Assembly (NCBI GenBank): GCA_963555705.1
Contig: OY743171.1
Location: forward strand, 16,739,352 to 16,803,351
Length of the DNA: 64,000 bases
DNA from: Ligustrum vulgare
Taxonomy: Eukaryota > Streptophyta > Magnoliopsida > Lamiales > Oleaceae
Direction: 5' to 3'
A program made the translations under genes and the position numbers. Positions 20,331 through 32,239 of the stretch are shown here, one piece after another. The notes under the pieces were generated by a model. It worked only from the letters and a program-made list of their open reading frames with translations. It did no database searches and had not been told where the DNA came from. How positions within the stretch are numbered: position 1 is the stretch's first letter; each line of letters opens with the position of its first letter.

Positions 20331-22355
20331 ACTCTCACTAGAAATCATTGATCAATTCATGAGTTATGCATATGCACTTTCTATGCAGTAACAAAAGAAA
20401 AAGTCGAGCTTCTGAGCATTTTCAAAATCGCCGACCTCTGGCCGGTCAACTGCTGAATGAAGGCCACCAGTAGAACCGCGACATCAAGGTGAAGACTCGA
20501 CCTGAACTTGGTCTGGTTCCAGTTACTGGACGGTGAGAATCGACCACAAACGCTTAAAGGTGAAGATTAATTTTTCTTAAAGTTTTTGAAGTCTTCGATA
20601 TTGGGTTATTGGAGCTGGAGGGTTAGGTTCACCTGCTCTGCTGTTATCTTGCATCGTACGGTGTGGTAAATATTTGTAACGTGTTTAATTCCCCAACTTT
20701 TTATAGACCAAAATTGTAGTTTTTTGCCCTTACTTGATTCTTTCAAGTACTATCCAATCTAGCTGAAATTTAAGTTGATATTATGCTTCTTTTCATTATT
20801 TTTGTTCTTCTGGAGTGGATTATCAATTGTTCCATGTTTGGTTTCAAAAGAATATATACAAAAGTTACAATCATAACTTTGACAATCCACTCTAGAAGAA
20901 CATTTGTATATATTCTTTTGAAACTATACATGGAACAATTGATTTCATATTCATGTATGGAAAGTCATTTTTTAAATTAGTTTGGGTTAGACTTACCAAT
21001 GCAGTGTATAACTGGGTTTGTTACTGCATAAAATCAACAGATCAATCAATTAGTAAAGGTATGCCATCTTTTCATTTTTTTTTTACCCTATGCTCAAATA
21101 CATGCTTGATAGCTCTATTTCATATTTTCCTTTGTACAATTTGTTTGCAGTGCCCTCTACTGTGGGAAAAATTCATAATAGAAGCTTGGAAAATCTGTTG
21201 TAGTCAAACCAAAGGTCCATTTGCAGTTTTGTTAATGATACCTCTGGCAATGAGTATAAGTTGAAGCCAATTGGGGATGCTGGCCCTCTAATAGAGGCTG
21301 TGAGGTTTTAGTAAATTGGACCAATGTGATGCGTATGTTTATTTTCTGTCATCTTCGGATTGTCCTGATGGTAGTTCCCTTTTATTGTTGTTTTGGCAGG
21401 TCGAGGATTTACTTAAGAACTACGGAATGTCTGTCCATTGCATGTAAGGATGTCCATTCATATGATATGTTGAAAAAATCACTACAATAAGCATATGACA
21501 AAGTGTAATATCTGCATCTGGCCGAGCTGATTGGCTTTAGTATTGCCTCTAAGTAAGTTGACATAGCTGCATATATTGAATTTCGGTGGCAAAAACCTGC
21601 TCTTGCATCCTATAGTTTGAGGAGTTAGATAGGCAGTGACATACATTAATTATAGTTCTATTAGGCATCCTTTTCTTAAACTCCCATTAAGAGTTTGTAG
21701 GCATCCTATTTTTAAACCCCAATTAGAGTTTGTAGGCATCCCATTTTTAAAATTAAGTATTTGATAGTATGTCTGTTGTGCAGATTGGTTAGTTGTAGTG
21801 GAGTGGATTAGGAAAATATACCGATTACTAAACATTTATTGCTGCGTATGACCATTTGCTAAGTTGCCTTCATGAGAAGAATGTTTGATTAAAAATCAAA
21901 TCTTTGGCTACTTATTTAGGTTTAATTTTATTTTAATTTACCATTGGTTGTTGATATTTGATGAAATGGATTCAGACTTTAATAAGTTCGGATACTGAAT
22001 TTTTTCATTGTCCGTTCCATTTTTTAGGCAAATGTGTATAGAAGTAAATTAATTTTGAAATATCTTATATATGTCCTTTTGACCACCACTAAAACTTGAA
22101 ATATTTCAGTGCTTTGATGCTGGAGCTCACAGGCCTGAGGTTGGTGATGATTGTGATTGGATGGGCAATGGAGGGACGTCTCATCCAATAGGTGAAATAT
22201 CATCCTATATATTCTAAAAGGGTATTTAAATAAATCATGATATTTTACCTAGAGATATATACTGTGATACAAGTATGCTCATGAATTCTCATGTTATCTT
22301 TTTGCTGTTGCCTGAAAGACATTGACATCTAAAATAAATCTTTACACAAATAAAC
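20331..22355. other. Helitron 2 interior without assigned gene
   Basis: AT-rich sequence with a few exon-like islands flanked by AG and GT. One is 21188-21305, with NDTSGNEYKLKPIGDAGPLIEAV readable in one frame. Another is 21401-21445, with VEDLLKNYGMSVHCM. A third is 22110-22190. I do not recognise the families. Stops interrupt longer reading. Confidence 0.4.
20804..20943. repeat. Two inverted repeats in the order A-B-A'-B'
   Basis: A (20805-20827, GTTCTTCTGGAGTGGATTAT...) is inverted at A' (20879-20901). B (20826-20865, from TCAATTGTTCCATG to ATATATACAAA) is inverted at B' (20904-20943). The arms are about 90% complementary. The order A-B-A'-B' is not a simple hairpin; folded, it would give two overlapping alternative stems. 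Confidence 0.8.
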
Positions 22356-22533
22356 TGCCCGATGTTTGAAAGTCTCTACCCTTTCTATCAAACCTATGCC
22401 AGTGGTTTTGTTGGTGGGGCAGTGAAGTTAAATCATGGACACTGTGATATAGGAAATTAATTGGGCTGGTGGATATCATGCTAAGAAATGTGAAGCTTCT
22501 GGTTTTTGCTATGTGAATGATATAGTGCTGTAA
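22356..22533 (+). pseudogene. Captured class I histone deacetylase fragment
   Basis: Reading from 22356 gives CPMFESLYPFYQTYASGF, then VGGAVKLNHGHCDI. After a one-base frameshift it continues INWAGGYHAKKCEASGFCY, then VNDIVL and a stop. This is the signature region of RPD3/HDA1-superfamily histone deacetylases, where INWAGGLHHAKK carries the two adjacent catalytic/metal-region His and ASGFCYVND leads to the metal site. Here one of the two His is missing (GGYHAKK) and the frame is broken, so no active enzyme is possible. Intact proteins remove acetyl groups from histone tails in the nucleus. It lies inside Helitron 2 in plus orientation; the source gene is elsewhere. Confidence 0.85.
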
Positions 22534-23034
22534 TTTTGATGAAATTCTCTTGATTTTAACACTGCAATTTCCGCCTTTTGAATCGAAGTATCTCCATTTT
22601 AATGCTTTATTTTTTATTAAATTAGTGGGATTTTGATGGTATTGATTTTGCAGTTAATCATGTTTGGATAATTAGGATTTTTGGTCAGGCATGTTGCCGG
22701 AGCTGCTTGGAGAAATAATACAGAAAGTGGAGGTGAGCGAGGAACAATGGCCACAACGACAAAACGTTGTTGCCTACGGGTGCATTTGAAAGCAATGGAG
22801 GAAGGCCACAAAAGAATTGGAGTGATTAGGATCATTAAATGACTTAGACCTATCCATTTCAGTTTTGGTTATACTTTAATTTGAAAATGGCAATTATTAC
22901 AATATCTTTTCCAAATTTTTTTTATTTTACTTTTTGGTTTTTATATTTGGTGTTTTGTTTAGAAATAAAGATTGTGCTCTCTTTTCCTTTTAAGAATGTT
23001 ATAGCTAAATTAACTGTGTCATTTCCATTGTTAG
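22534..23034. other. Helitron 2 interior, unassigned
   Basis: T-rich, intron-like sequence follows the HDAC fragment. From 22640 to 22830 a mixed-composition patch occurs without a readable conserved frame. The T-rich run before 23034 ends in TTAG and serves as splice acceptor for the next exon. Confidence 0.4.
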
Positions 23035-23208
23035 ATATCATCCAATGCAATAGCAGCCAAGGATGATGAAGAAATCCTGCATATAAGTACAGAAACTGCT
23101 ATAGTTTCTATCATTATCGCATCAACTTTTCTGGTGCTACTTTACCTATTTATGTCATCTTGGTTTTTCTGGCTGCTTATTGGACTTTTCTGCATTGGTG
23201 GTGTTGAG
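23035..23208 (+). pseudogene. Captured exon of a signal-peptide-peptidase-like protease
   Basis: A complete 58-codon exon lies between an acceptor (TTAG at 23031-23034) and a donor (GTAATT at 23209). It reads [14 protein letters not shown], then [38 protein letters not shown]. The hydrophobic segments with MSSWF and FCIGG(V/M)E match the middle transmembrane region of plant SPPL proteins, intramembrane aspartyl proteases of endosomes/ER. The catalytic YD and GLGD motifs lie in later exons that are absent here. The exon itself has no stop. It lies 500 bp from the HDAC fragment, so Helitron 2 joined parts of unrelated genes. Confidence 0.8.
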
Positions 23209-24660
23209 GTAATTATTCACTCCATTTAGTGGGATGTATGTAAGCATCAACCATTAAGATAAAACATTAAGTGATTAATGATTTTATGCTTGGTGTTATA
23301 TATGTAAAACCTTATCCATGCTAAACTGGGAACTTCAGAAATTATGTTAGCTGATGTTCTAACTTTGCTTTATGCTGCAGCCATGGTCTCCTGAGTTTCC
23401 ACGTGACAAGAAGAATGCTACATTTTATCTTTATTAGCTCTTTCACCATGTTAATAAACTCTTATTGGAAGTAGGGACTTCCTGTTTGATTTTTGATGAG
23501 ATTTAACTTAGAAATATTATTTTGGAAATTATAATGTTTAAAATGTTGGCGTCATATGGGGAGAAAGGGTGGGTAGGAGACATCAGCGAAGGATGGAGCG
23601 GATGTGGCAGGTCTCGCCATCTGAAACCTCCAGCAATACCAACGCATTTCTCACTATCGTTCAGATAAAATATCAAAAGATATGTTTCTTCATCTCTATT
23701 AAGCATGGGTAGAATGAGAACTTTTATATGAATTAATTTATGCTTTCTAATTGAGTTTATTTTCAGATCCAGTTGAAGGGTTCTCTTTATTCAGAAGTTC
23801 AAAATTGAAAGCTGTAAATGAAGGACCTGTTTAACACGAAGATGAAATTTTACAATGAAAGATCAGCAACTATAGGTTCCTCTCTCTCCTTATAAACTAC
23901 TGCAGTATTTTAGTTTACTTTTGAATGTCCCAGCGCGCTTCTTACTGCCGTCCAGAAAAAAATCAGAAGATGGGTTTCTTCATGTCTTCGGCTGTTTCCC
24001 TTGATTTTTCGGTAGTAACTCCGGCTGCTTTCCGGCGTGGGTGCAGCGGGCCTTCTCCATCGATCTAATGATTCAATTTCTTGAATTTTCACTTGCAATT
24101 TTTTATTTGACCATTGAGTTTGATTTCTATATTTCAGGTCAGGATACAACTTGGTCAGGGATCAGCTGCTAAGGTGACGAAAACATGCTTAAAAATGATG
24201 GTGGTTGTGCCTTTTATAAGGTTTGTTTTTCTAAACGCTTTAGTTTTACATTCTTTCCTTTGTGCTAAAAGATGAACCATTAAATGGGTTTGAATCAACA
24301 GTCACTGCATCATTTGTGGTGGCAATCCTGTTTTTGTTGTGAAAATTAGTTTGTGTCTTTTGAGTGTGAGATTTGAAATAGCAGCAAGGAAATATTAGCA
24401 GTTTGTGTTTTGGAAGAGATTCCCTCAAGGTGAAAGGGTATAACTGAAATTAAAAGGTGATCTGAAATTTGTCTAAAATCGTTCTGAATAATGTAGTTTT
24501 TGAAGAGGTTGGATTGGGTGTTTGTTACAATAATATTGTTGCTGAATGTTTTTTAACCTTCAATGCTTTCATGTATTTACACCAAAATACATTCTCCAAT
24601 TTGCCTCATACCAGTATTAAATTTGGAAGAATTTGATACATTTTGCATTGTCTGTTATAG
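23209..24660. other. Helitron 2 interior with a repeated 55-bp element
   Basis: No recognised gene. Two stretches (about 23640-23705 and 23930-23985) are related direct copies, both containing a run like TATC(A/-)AAAGAT...GTTTCTTCAT. Small exon-like pieces with AG/GT borders occur (for example 24138-24172), but none is assignable. Confidence 0.4.
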
Positions 24661-25244
24661 GCCTGGATCTTGGAATCAATGATGCAGCTATATTCACCTA
24701 CTGGGAACTCAAGAGCTCTACCTCATCGTATGGAAGTTGGTGAGTAGGGTCACCTTTCTATACATGGTGAATGGGACTATTCTTCTCAGCAAAGGAAAAC
24801 GGGTGGCAACAGCTGTAACCACCTCTTATTAAATGGAAGACTGCCTTTTGTAATCAACATTGGGAAAAATAGAGAGATAAGAACCTTTAAAAAATATTGT
24901 CACCGGTTACTTGAGAACTAAAATTTGTCTCATAACTTTTAAGTAGTTGAGTTTTCTTGGGGAGGGGAGAGGGGAATTTAAAAGAAGATTAACACAACTT
25001 CTATTAGGAGAAAAATGAACCAAGTTCAGGTAAAAAAATTGAGTACAAAAGTACTGAAATTTGTTGATCATAATTTGATGGTGTCAAGTATAGTATAGTA
25101 ATTTTGACATAAGGTATGAAAGCCAGCCATTTCTGAAAAGATCAGAAAATTTTAAGTTCGATTAGAATTGTTTCTCATGAAACTTCTGGTTTCTATATTG
25201 CAGATTATGGGGGCTCTATTTTGGGAAAACATCAGCCTCTACAG
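24661..25244 (+). pseudogene. Two captured exons of an unidentified gene
   Basis: Exon 1 (24661-24739) lies after GTTATAG and before GTGAGT. Exon 2 (25204-25244) lies after TTGCAG and before GTATAA. Joined, they give 120 nt with one open frame: AWILESMMQLYSPTGNSR, then ALPHRMEVDYGGSILGKHQ and PLQ. The seamless joining and good splice signals argue for real captured exons. I do not recognise the protein family. A third piece at 25362-25393 (NAQRTRVLEAK) has AG/GT borders but does not join in frame. Confidence 0.5.
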
Positions 25245-27418
25245 GTATAATATATAATTTCTATGACTTGCAATATGTACTGTGTTCTGCTGTTTTTTTT
25301 TCTTTCACATATTTATCAGTTCTCCATTCATCTTTTGCTCACTATTGTTTAATTGGGTAGTAATGCACAGCGGACACGGGTTTTGGAAGCCAAGGTACAT
25401 TTCATTTCAAGCTTTTACTCCATCGCAGCCATGTATGGACAGATAGCCGAGCATGATATACTTACTGTAAATACTCAAAGGATGATATACTTACTGTCAT
25501 GTGAGTTTTGCTATCTAGAACTTCTTTGGCTTTATGCTAAATGGTATCCTTTTTTCTGTTCTCTGGGAGAACAACTTCATGAGGGAATTGGCAATGGAAA
25601 TTTGGGATTATTGGTGAAAGGAAAGTGGTGGATTCGAAGTGTGGCAGAGAAGGGGATTTTGAGGCGTTTTTCATTTTTTTTTTTTTTTGCTTGGAGATGG
25701 TGATAGGATGTATGAAGGTTGAACTTGAAGATTAAAGCATTCATTTTTGTTCTAGACCAATTAAAAGACTAATCATACTTTCAATCTTAGCTGCTGGCAT
25801 TAATTTGAGCCAAGAAAAGAGAAAAACAAAAGAAAGAAAATTCTCCTAGAAATAAAAAATTAGGTTGCTCCTGTTACATTTACTTCTTACTGATCATTTG
25901 AAGGGAGGGGAGTTTGGCTGCCAAATTGAAGAAGACAACATACATAGTCATCAACTGCCAAACACTTTATTATTCAATCAAATGCTGTCAATGCCAAATA
26001 ATTGATTGCATTAACCAGACCAACATTAATAGGACATGAACATTCCTATCTAATGCTAATTTCCTAAGAATCTAATGCTTTTACTTCAATATACTATTCA
26101 ATAACAATATATAGTATCAATGCATACTAATTTATTCAATCATCCATATCAGAACAATAGCTTTCAGCTCGAACCAAACCTGCCTTCCTCCCTGGCCTTG
26201 ACGGAGGTGAGTCTAAGCTCCTCACAAAACCTGCATTCCTCCCTGGACTCGAAATTGGAGAAAGTTTCTAGATCATTTGACTAACTAAATTTGAATCGCA
26301 ATATATAATATATGTGCAAATGTTCATGTGTATATTCTATCTTGGTTGGCACTTGACATGAGTTTGAATATTTAGATTGCTTATTTTAAACTCCCAATAT
26401 TCCCTCCAGTACATCCTTTACTAATTCCTTTGTCTAACTTCTATATTTTATCAACAGTTATGCATATTTTTGTGAATCATAACTCAGCGCATATTTCGTG
26501 TGACAGGTTATATTCCTTTGTGAATCCAATTCTAATATTTTGTCAACAAATCTATTAAATTATTTTAAACTCTGGTGAGTAGATATCTATCAATTATCAG
26601 AAGCTCATATTTGAAAATTTGAGTTCAGGGAAACGTGTTTTGGGTTTGTTTATATTAGAATGTAATATACTGAGTATGTGTGATTTGTGATTTATGTATT
26701 GCTTAAATTCTTTTCATATATCAACTTTTGCTACTGTTCTCTTCATTGGATAAATTCTTTCAGCTCTTGGTGGCTCTAAAAGTGCGTTATAGTCAACGAA
26801 TTACTATTCTATGAGGAATTCATGAAAGTCACAAGGTAAGACTTCATACATATACAGATTATATCCGAACTTCTCTTACTTTGTATTCTACAGCCTACTT
26901 TTCATCCACTATGGATTTGTCTTATTACTTGAAATCAAATTCATAGATATGAATGGATGTAGCTTTGAATATTTATCTTCATACTTTGTTGAACATAATG
27001 GTTGTTCTTTTCTTATTTATTATTATTATTATTATTATTTTTGAATGTTGTTAGGTATTGTGTTATGAGTTCTTGAATCATTTAATCGTAGAATTTTTGT
27101 TAGTGTGTTAAGTACTATTTTTTTTTTTTTTTGCAGATATCTCAAGTTTATGAATTTTATGACAGATTCCTAATATTATATAATAATATTATATTATTAT
27201 TGAATTAAAATTAGATACTCCTCGAATAAATTAGTGTTGCACAATTTTATTGAATATTCAATTTTTTGGAATGTTATATTATATTCAGTTTTTTTTTGAA
27301 CTTTCAAAATTAAATATTATTAATATTGTATGAAATTATATATGATTTATTTATTTTATTATGTGAATATTGGAACATCATAATGTTTTATTTTGAAATC
27401 ACTCATAAAAATTACAAT
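25245..27418. other. Helitron 2 interior, 3' part
   Basis: AT-rich sequence with no supported gene. It includes a (TTA)n tract at about 27019-27040, a poly-T at about 27119-27133, and a duplicated pair near 26178-26260 sharing CCTGCNTTCCTCCCTGG. Confidence 0.45.
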
Positions 27419-27446
27419 TGCCGTGCATCGCACGGGTAAGAACTAG
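27419..27446 (+). other. Helitron 2 3' terminus: hairpin and CTAG
   Basis: CCGTGC pairs with GCACGG around ATC, followed by GTAAGAA and CTAG at 27443-27446, then T. It differs from the terminus of Helitron 1 by a few bases only. Confidence 0.85.
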
Positions 27447-29467
27447 TAATTAGACTATACACTACTTCTTCATTCACATATAGAAAAATACGTTAATTAC
27501 AAAGATTTTAGAAAACTACCCTCGTTCAATTTACTTTCTATCTCCTCCATCCTATTCAATTTGTATCTCTCCATAAATCTTTGACAATCAACCCCTGGTT
27601 CTCACTATAATCTTTATCCAAAATAAACTTAATGTAATCTCATTTTTCAAATTTTGAATCTTCTTCCCCGAATTCAAGAACTCGATAGTTGCACTACCCG
27701 TCGCACCACCTTTTTTCCCTTTCGCTTCTTCTCTGAAGTCATTCACTCAATTTCTCGGGCACGCTTCCTAAATTCGGTCCAGAATCCCCAAAATTCATCA
27801 TAGCGAAAGATCCCTACAACAATCCTGGGTCGGGTTTTGCATTCGTGGATGAATTTCGGGTCGAGGATGGTGAATTCATTGGCCCTTTAGGAAGCCTAGA
27901 TCAATGCCGTTGTATCTGAGCTCGAAGATCTTGAAGATCAACTGGGAATTTTCCATATAAGTTTAACTAATAATTATTTGTTTATGGGTTTTTTTATGGA
28001 ATTCAAATTTCATTTGTACTATTCTTACTGGTAGTCAAATTTAATCTAGCTATTTTTTGGTTTTATCTAAGAATGGAATTTTATTTTTTTTGGTGTCAGC
28101 TTATATTTGTAGTATTGTGAATTCCATAATGTGAAGCAATTGGATGTGCAATATCTCGTATTTTTATGAATGAATTTGATTTTATTCAAGAAATCGATTT
28201 TGGTCTAGATTTGACATATTTCTTGAGCATTGTTTGTGAAGAGCTTATAATATGACAATTGTTTGGCTAATTCACAATTTCCAAATCTTGATTTTTTCAT
28301 TGTTACTTGTACGAAACAGATTTATTAATGTATTACAGAATTGGTACTTTACAAAGCATGTAATTTTCAGTTGTTTCATAAATTAATGTATTACGTTGTT
28401 TTTTATTTGTTTAAAGACTATATAACGTGTATGAAACGAATTGTTATTATAGGATTGAAACATTATCTTCCCCCATGACCACGGTGTAACAATCCAAAAA
28501 TTATGACGTCCTTTATTATCCATTATGACATAGTAAAAGTGTTTTATAATTTATTTCATTATTCTAGAATGTAAAGAAAGAAAAAGACGATTTAACGAAA
28601 GAAAAATGAAAATATCAAGTAATGAAATTTATGACAAAAATATTTTTTAATGCCCATTTTCTACGGACCCGTTTGATCATTTTCAACCTCCTTTTAATAT
28701 ATGTGATATAAGTACGGCCAAGTTTTCGAAATGATCTTCGAGAATATAAAAATATTTTTTATGTTTGATCAATGGATAGTCTTAATTGAATTTTCAAAGT
28801 TAGCACCTTAACGAATGGTTAAAAACAAAGTTTTAAGTGGCCTACTTTGACAGACCATAACTTTCTCCTCAGTTGTCCATTCTTTTTTCGTAAAACGTAC
28901 GAAAATGTACGCCTTAAGTACTTTGAAATGGTATCAAGAATTCGAATTCAATTGATATCTTGAATCTACGTCCAAACATGGCTCTTCAAACTAAAATTTT
29001 GGGAAAGTCAATGAGGTGTACATTTATATTACTATACAGTCGTATCCTCTCTTAGTCATCCAACCTATATGTAACAGGTCCATCTTTCATCTGCCACATC
29101 CTGCTTTATTGATAAAATCTTCATTTCTTTCCCTTTTTTTTTATCTGAAATAAAATCTTCATTTATAGATGATTCTTAGATCAAGTCTTACACACCAAAT
29201 ATTAAGTAAAAGAAACCACTGAAATAATGGTTTTCTTCCTCTAAATTCTAGAATTAAAGGTTAAGATTATGTTTAATTTTTTTTTTTTGTTAGGATTAAG
29301 GCATGTTAATTTAATAACATGATCTCGATTCCTTAAATGAAATTCTGCACTATCAAATATAGTAAAACCTTGGAAAAAATCCCAAAGAACCAGGATTGGC
29401 ACTGTTGAACCTACTTCACGTATTGATACATTGTATTGATACTTGAAACATAAAGATGAAATTGTAT
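27447..29467. repeat. Segmental duplication copy A, right arm
   Basis: It is homologous to 37244-37355, 52462-53206 and 59638-60463. It contains uninterrupted target sites for three elements present in copy B: CACTA (TCA at 27556-27558), copia (ATTGG at 28340-28344) and gypsy (near 29467). A stretch of about 330 bp near 28950-29285 is present only in copy A. Positions 27680-27960 resemble a degraded first exon (PKFGPESPKFI, PGSGFAFVDEFRVEDGEF). They are shared with copy B (52600-52860), where the frame is also broken; I do not recognise the family. Confidence 0.85.
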
Positions 29468-31242
29468 CGATACACGTTCATGAAGTATCAATAATCCTGT
29501 AAACGGAATATATAGAGCTTCTTTTAGGCACTCATGTATCGAGGTGAGTGGGATATGTTTATTTGGTTATTTGATATACGTTTGAGAATATTTACATGAG
29601 TTAGTGATTTCGTTGAGTATTACATATATTAATTCAAACTTATTATTATATCATCACTAAAATTATCTTCACACTAACATCTATTTACTTGTTTAGCATA
29701 AACGAACTGATCAAAGTTATCATTGCTGACATTATCTTGGCGTTAACATTGATCCGCTTCTTTAACCTAAGAATGACTAATAAAGTTTATCATCACTAAA
29801 CCAATTTTATTTGGATACCTTAAATAACCATTGTCCTTGTTTACGTGATCTTAAATTTATTAATTTGTATTAAAAATGACATTCTGAGGTTAACAGTTAT
29901 TGACATATCATCTACTTGTAAAAGATTAACATTATGTATCGATACATTGAAATTTTAAGAAGTTTTTGTTTTCTCATGTATGGATACATATATATTTAAA
30001 ATTATTTCGTCACGAGATCAAACTTTAATCAATATTATTTAAATAAACATTTGTTCATGTTACTGTAATTTGAACATATAGATATTGTGAGTAACACTTG
30101 TACTTGTTTATATGATATAACACTTTTACTTGACTATGTAATCTTAAATGTTATTTCGTAACACGTTTAAAGTTATTTAATTGCACTAAAATGGTTTTCA
30201 TGCTTTTTAGTATACATGGCATGGAAAGAATTTACTTACATGATATTACAATTATACTCTATCCTACTTGTTAATACACCTATGGCATTTGTCTTAATAT
30301 TCGTGTTACAGAGTCTAGTAACTAGATCACGAATTGTTTACGCTTGTTATTGGAGATTTGTTTCCCTGCTTGTTATTGTATATTAAGTTCTCTGCTTGTT
30401 TTCTGGGATTACATTCCCTGCTTGTTATATTATGCCCGCTCGGGATAGTAGTTTATTTGTAACATGGTCCTCATTAAAAGTTAGGTTCTTGAAAATACAT
30501 GCATTTGCACTAATCTTGGTTATATGTATTTGACTTGACTTGAATATGTGCAAAACATGTATTTACAATGATCTTGAATATATGGGTTTGACTTGACTTG
30601 ACTTGACTTGAATAAATGAGGTTAACTTGTCTATGTCCAATAACACATGCGCACCATAATTTGCTCACTTGATGCACACATGCTCACTCTATGATATTTA
30701 ACATTTCAGGTAGTCATAGAAGTAAAGAGATTGGCTTGAATATTCAGATTGCGAGACAGATAGTGCTACGTTAGGCAGGGCCAACCTAAAGATTTTGGGT
30801 GACCTGTACAATAATTTGAAATTATGACTTATGAAAAAATATTCAATTTTTTATTTAAATATCCTATAATTAAAAAAAAAAAAAAAAAATTTGGTGCCCC
30901 TACACGTTGAAGCCTTGCGTGGTCGCACTTCTCGCACACCCTCATGATTGCCTTTGACATTAGGTGACGACTTGTGAATTTTCGCCACATCGAATAAAAT
31001 TTATGGTGTTTGAACTGCCAAACTTGGTATTTTATTATTAATACCTCTTAAAAATATTTTAAAGTCATGATCTTTTATATTAACTAAAAATGCTTTAAAT
31101 ATTAATACCGTTACTTTTTAAATAAATGTGTTTTGCTTTAAGTAAAGTGAATTTTGAAAATTCAGTAATGTGATATCGTTTACGTCACTAGCTTAAGAAA
31201 ATAAAAATAAAAATAATTTCACGATTATTTTTGTAAATCACA
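28485..31242 (+). repeat. Long LTR, chromovirus-like, degraded
   Basis: It begins TGTAACAATCCAAAAATTATG, a start typical of long LTRs of plant chromoviruses, and ends in CA just before a degraded primer-binding site. The same LTR start occurs at 59783 in copy B, so the insertion predates the duplication. It is about 2.76 kb long, like the solo LTR at 46561. The internal region is lost after about 31430. No target duplication could be identified. Confidence 0.5.
30587..30612. repeat. (TTGAC)n microsatellite
   Basis: About five copies of the 5-bp unit TTGAC in a row, inside the long LTR. Confidence 0.8.
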
Positions 31243-31244
31243 AG

Positions 31245-31258
31245 TTGGTATCGGGGTT
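31245..31258 (+). other. Degraded tRNA-Met primer-binding site
   Basis: TTGGTATCGGGGTT follows the LTR after two bases. It is close to the TGGTATCAGAGC primer-binding site complementary to initiator tRNA-Met used by plant LTR elements. Intact versions of that site occur at 53661 and 62969 in this window. Confidence 0.55.
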
Positions 31259-32239
31259 AAAAATATCTTGAAAAATTCGCTTGCATCACAACTGTTTTCA
31301 CACAAGCATTATCATGGACACACCAAGGACGACGTGATATCAAATTTGAAGGCTAAGCTAAAGACATTCGAATCAAATATCGCTACACTTCAGGCATGCC
31401 ATACATCAACATGAAATAGAGCATCTGTAGCTAGTATATGAGATTTTATTAATCTTTTGTAGATATTGCATCTTGTAATTATGTTATCTTTGAACTTTTC
31501 ATTCGTATTTTAAATTAAACTTCTGGTTCGTATTATCAATCGCGATAATATAGATAACATAATATGATGCATTTGTATGAGTTTAAGCTACTAAACATCC
31601 CCCCAATACTAAGAAATTTTTCCAATCAAATTGACAATCATTTTTTCGACGTTATAAAATATCACCCATTTGGGATATGTTTAAACCATATATTTATTTG
31701 TCAACGTTCTTTATTTTCCATTTCAATGCATTGTGGGGGATCAATTGTACAATTAAAAAATTAGATGAAAAAATTAGGCTCTAATCATAAGTCAATTATA
31801 ATAGGGAGGACTATGATGTTGACATGATGAATAATAGAATTCCCTATACATAAAGGGAATTAATTTGTTCTCAATTAACTTAATTGGAGGCATTTAATAA
31901 GCAATAATGTTAAACCATTTACCATCATCCCAACTAACACTTGTTGAGATTTATGTCCACTAGCATTAACATGACACAACCTTGACTATATAATCTGAAA
32001 ATTATGCTCATAATTTAAATTTTTAGCAGAAATTTAGCAAACTTCAGGTTGCGAACATCATACACTCATCTAGTATATGTATCAAATCTACTAGATACAT
32101 AAAATATTTAGATGATCAACATGGTGATGATGGTGCCTCATTTATTACCCTAATTAATTTTCAGAAATATAGAAAATTTAATCCATATTTTAGCTAGTGA
32201 TGGATAATGAAAAAGATTTCATGAAAGAGAACAAACATC
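31259..32239. other. AT-rich stretch, no gene
   Basis: A short remnant that may be the start of a gag (from ATG 31316) lasts to about 31430 and is broken. After that I see only AT-rich DNA without repeats or reading frames of note. Confidence 0.45.

Larger units (their letters stand above)
19745..27446 (+). mobile_element. Helitron 2, 7.7 kb, with captured gene fragments
   Basis: It starts TCTATATATTATATAAAA after an A and ends with a hairpin (CCGTGC...GCACGG), then GTAAGAA and CTAG before a T. The uninterrupted site exists in the duplicated segment at 37243/37244, where GTAA joins TAATTAG directly; this sets both ends to the base. No Rep/helicase gene is seen, so it is non-autonomous. The interior holds spliced-looking exons from at least two host genes (HDAC, SPPL) and several unassigned exon-like pieces, in plus orientation. 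Confidence 0.9.

Noticed and set aside
25353..25703. 116-codon open frame in Helitron 2
   Set aside because: It crosses exon/intron-like boundaries and has no recognisable domain; only the short NAQRTRVLEAK piece may be exonic.
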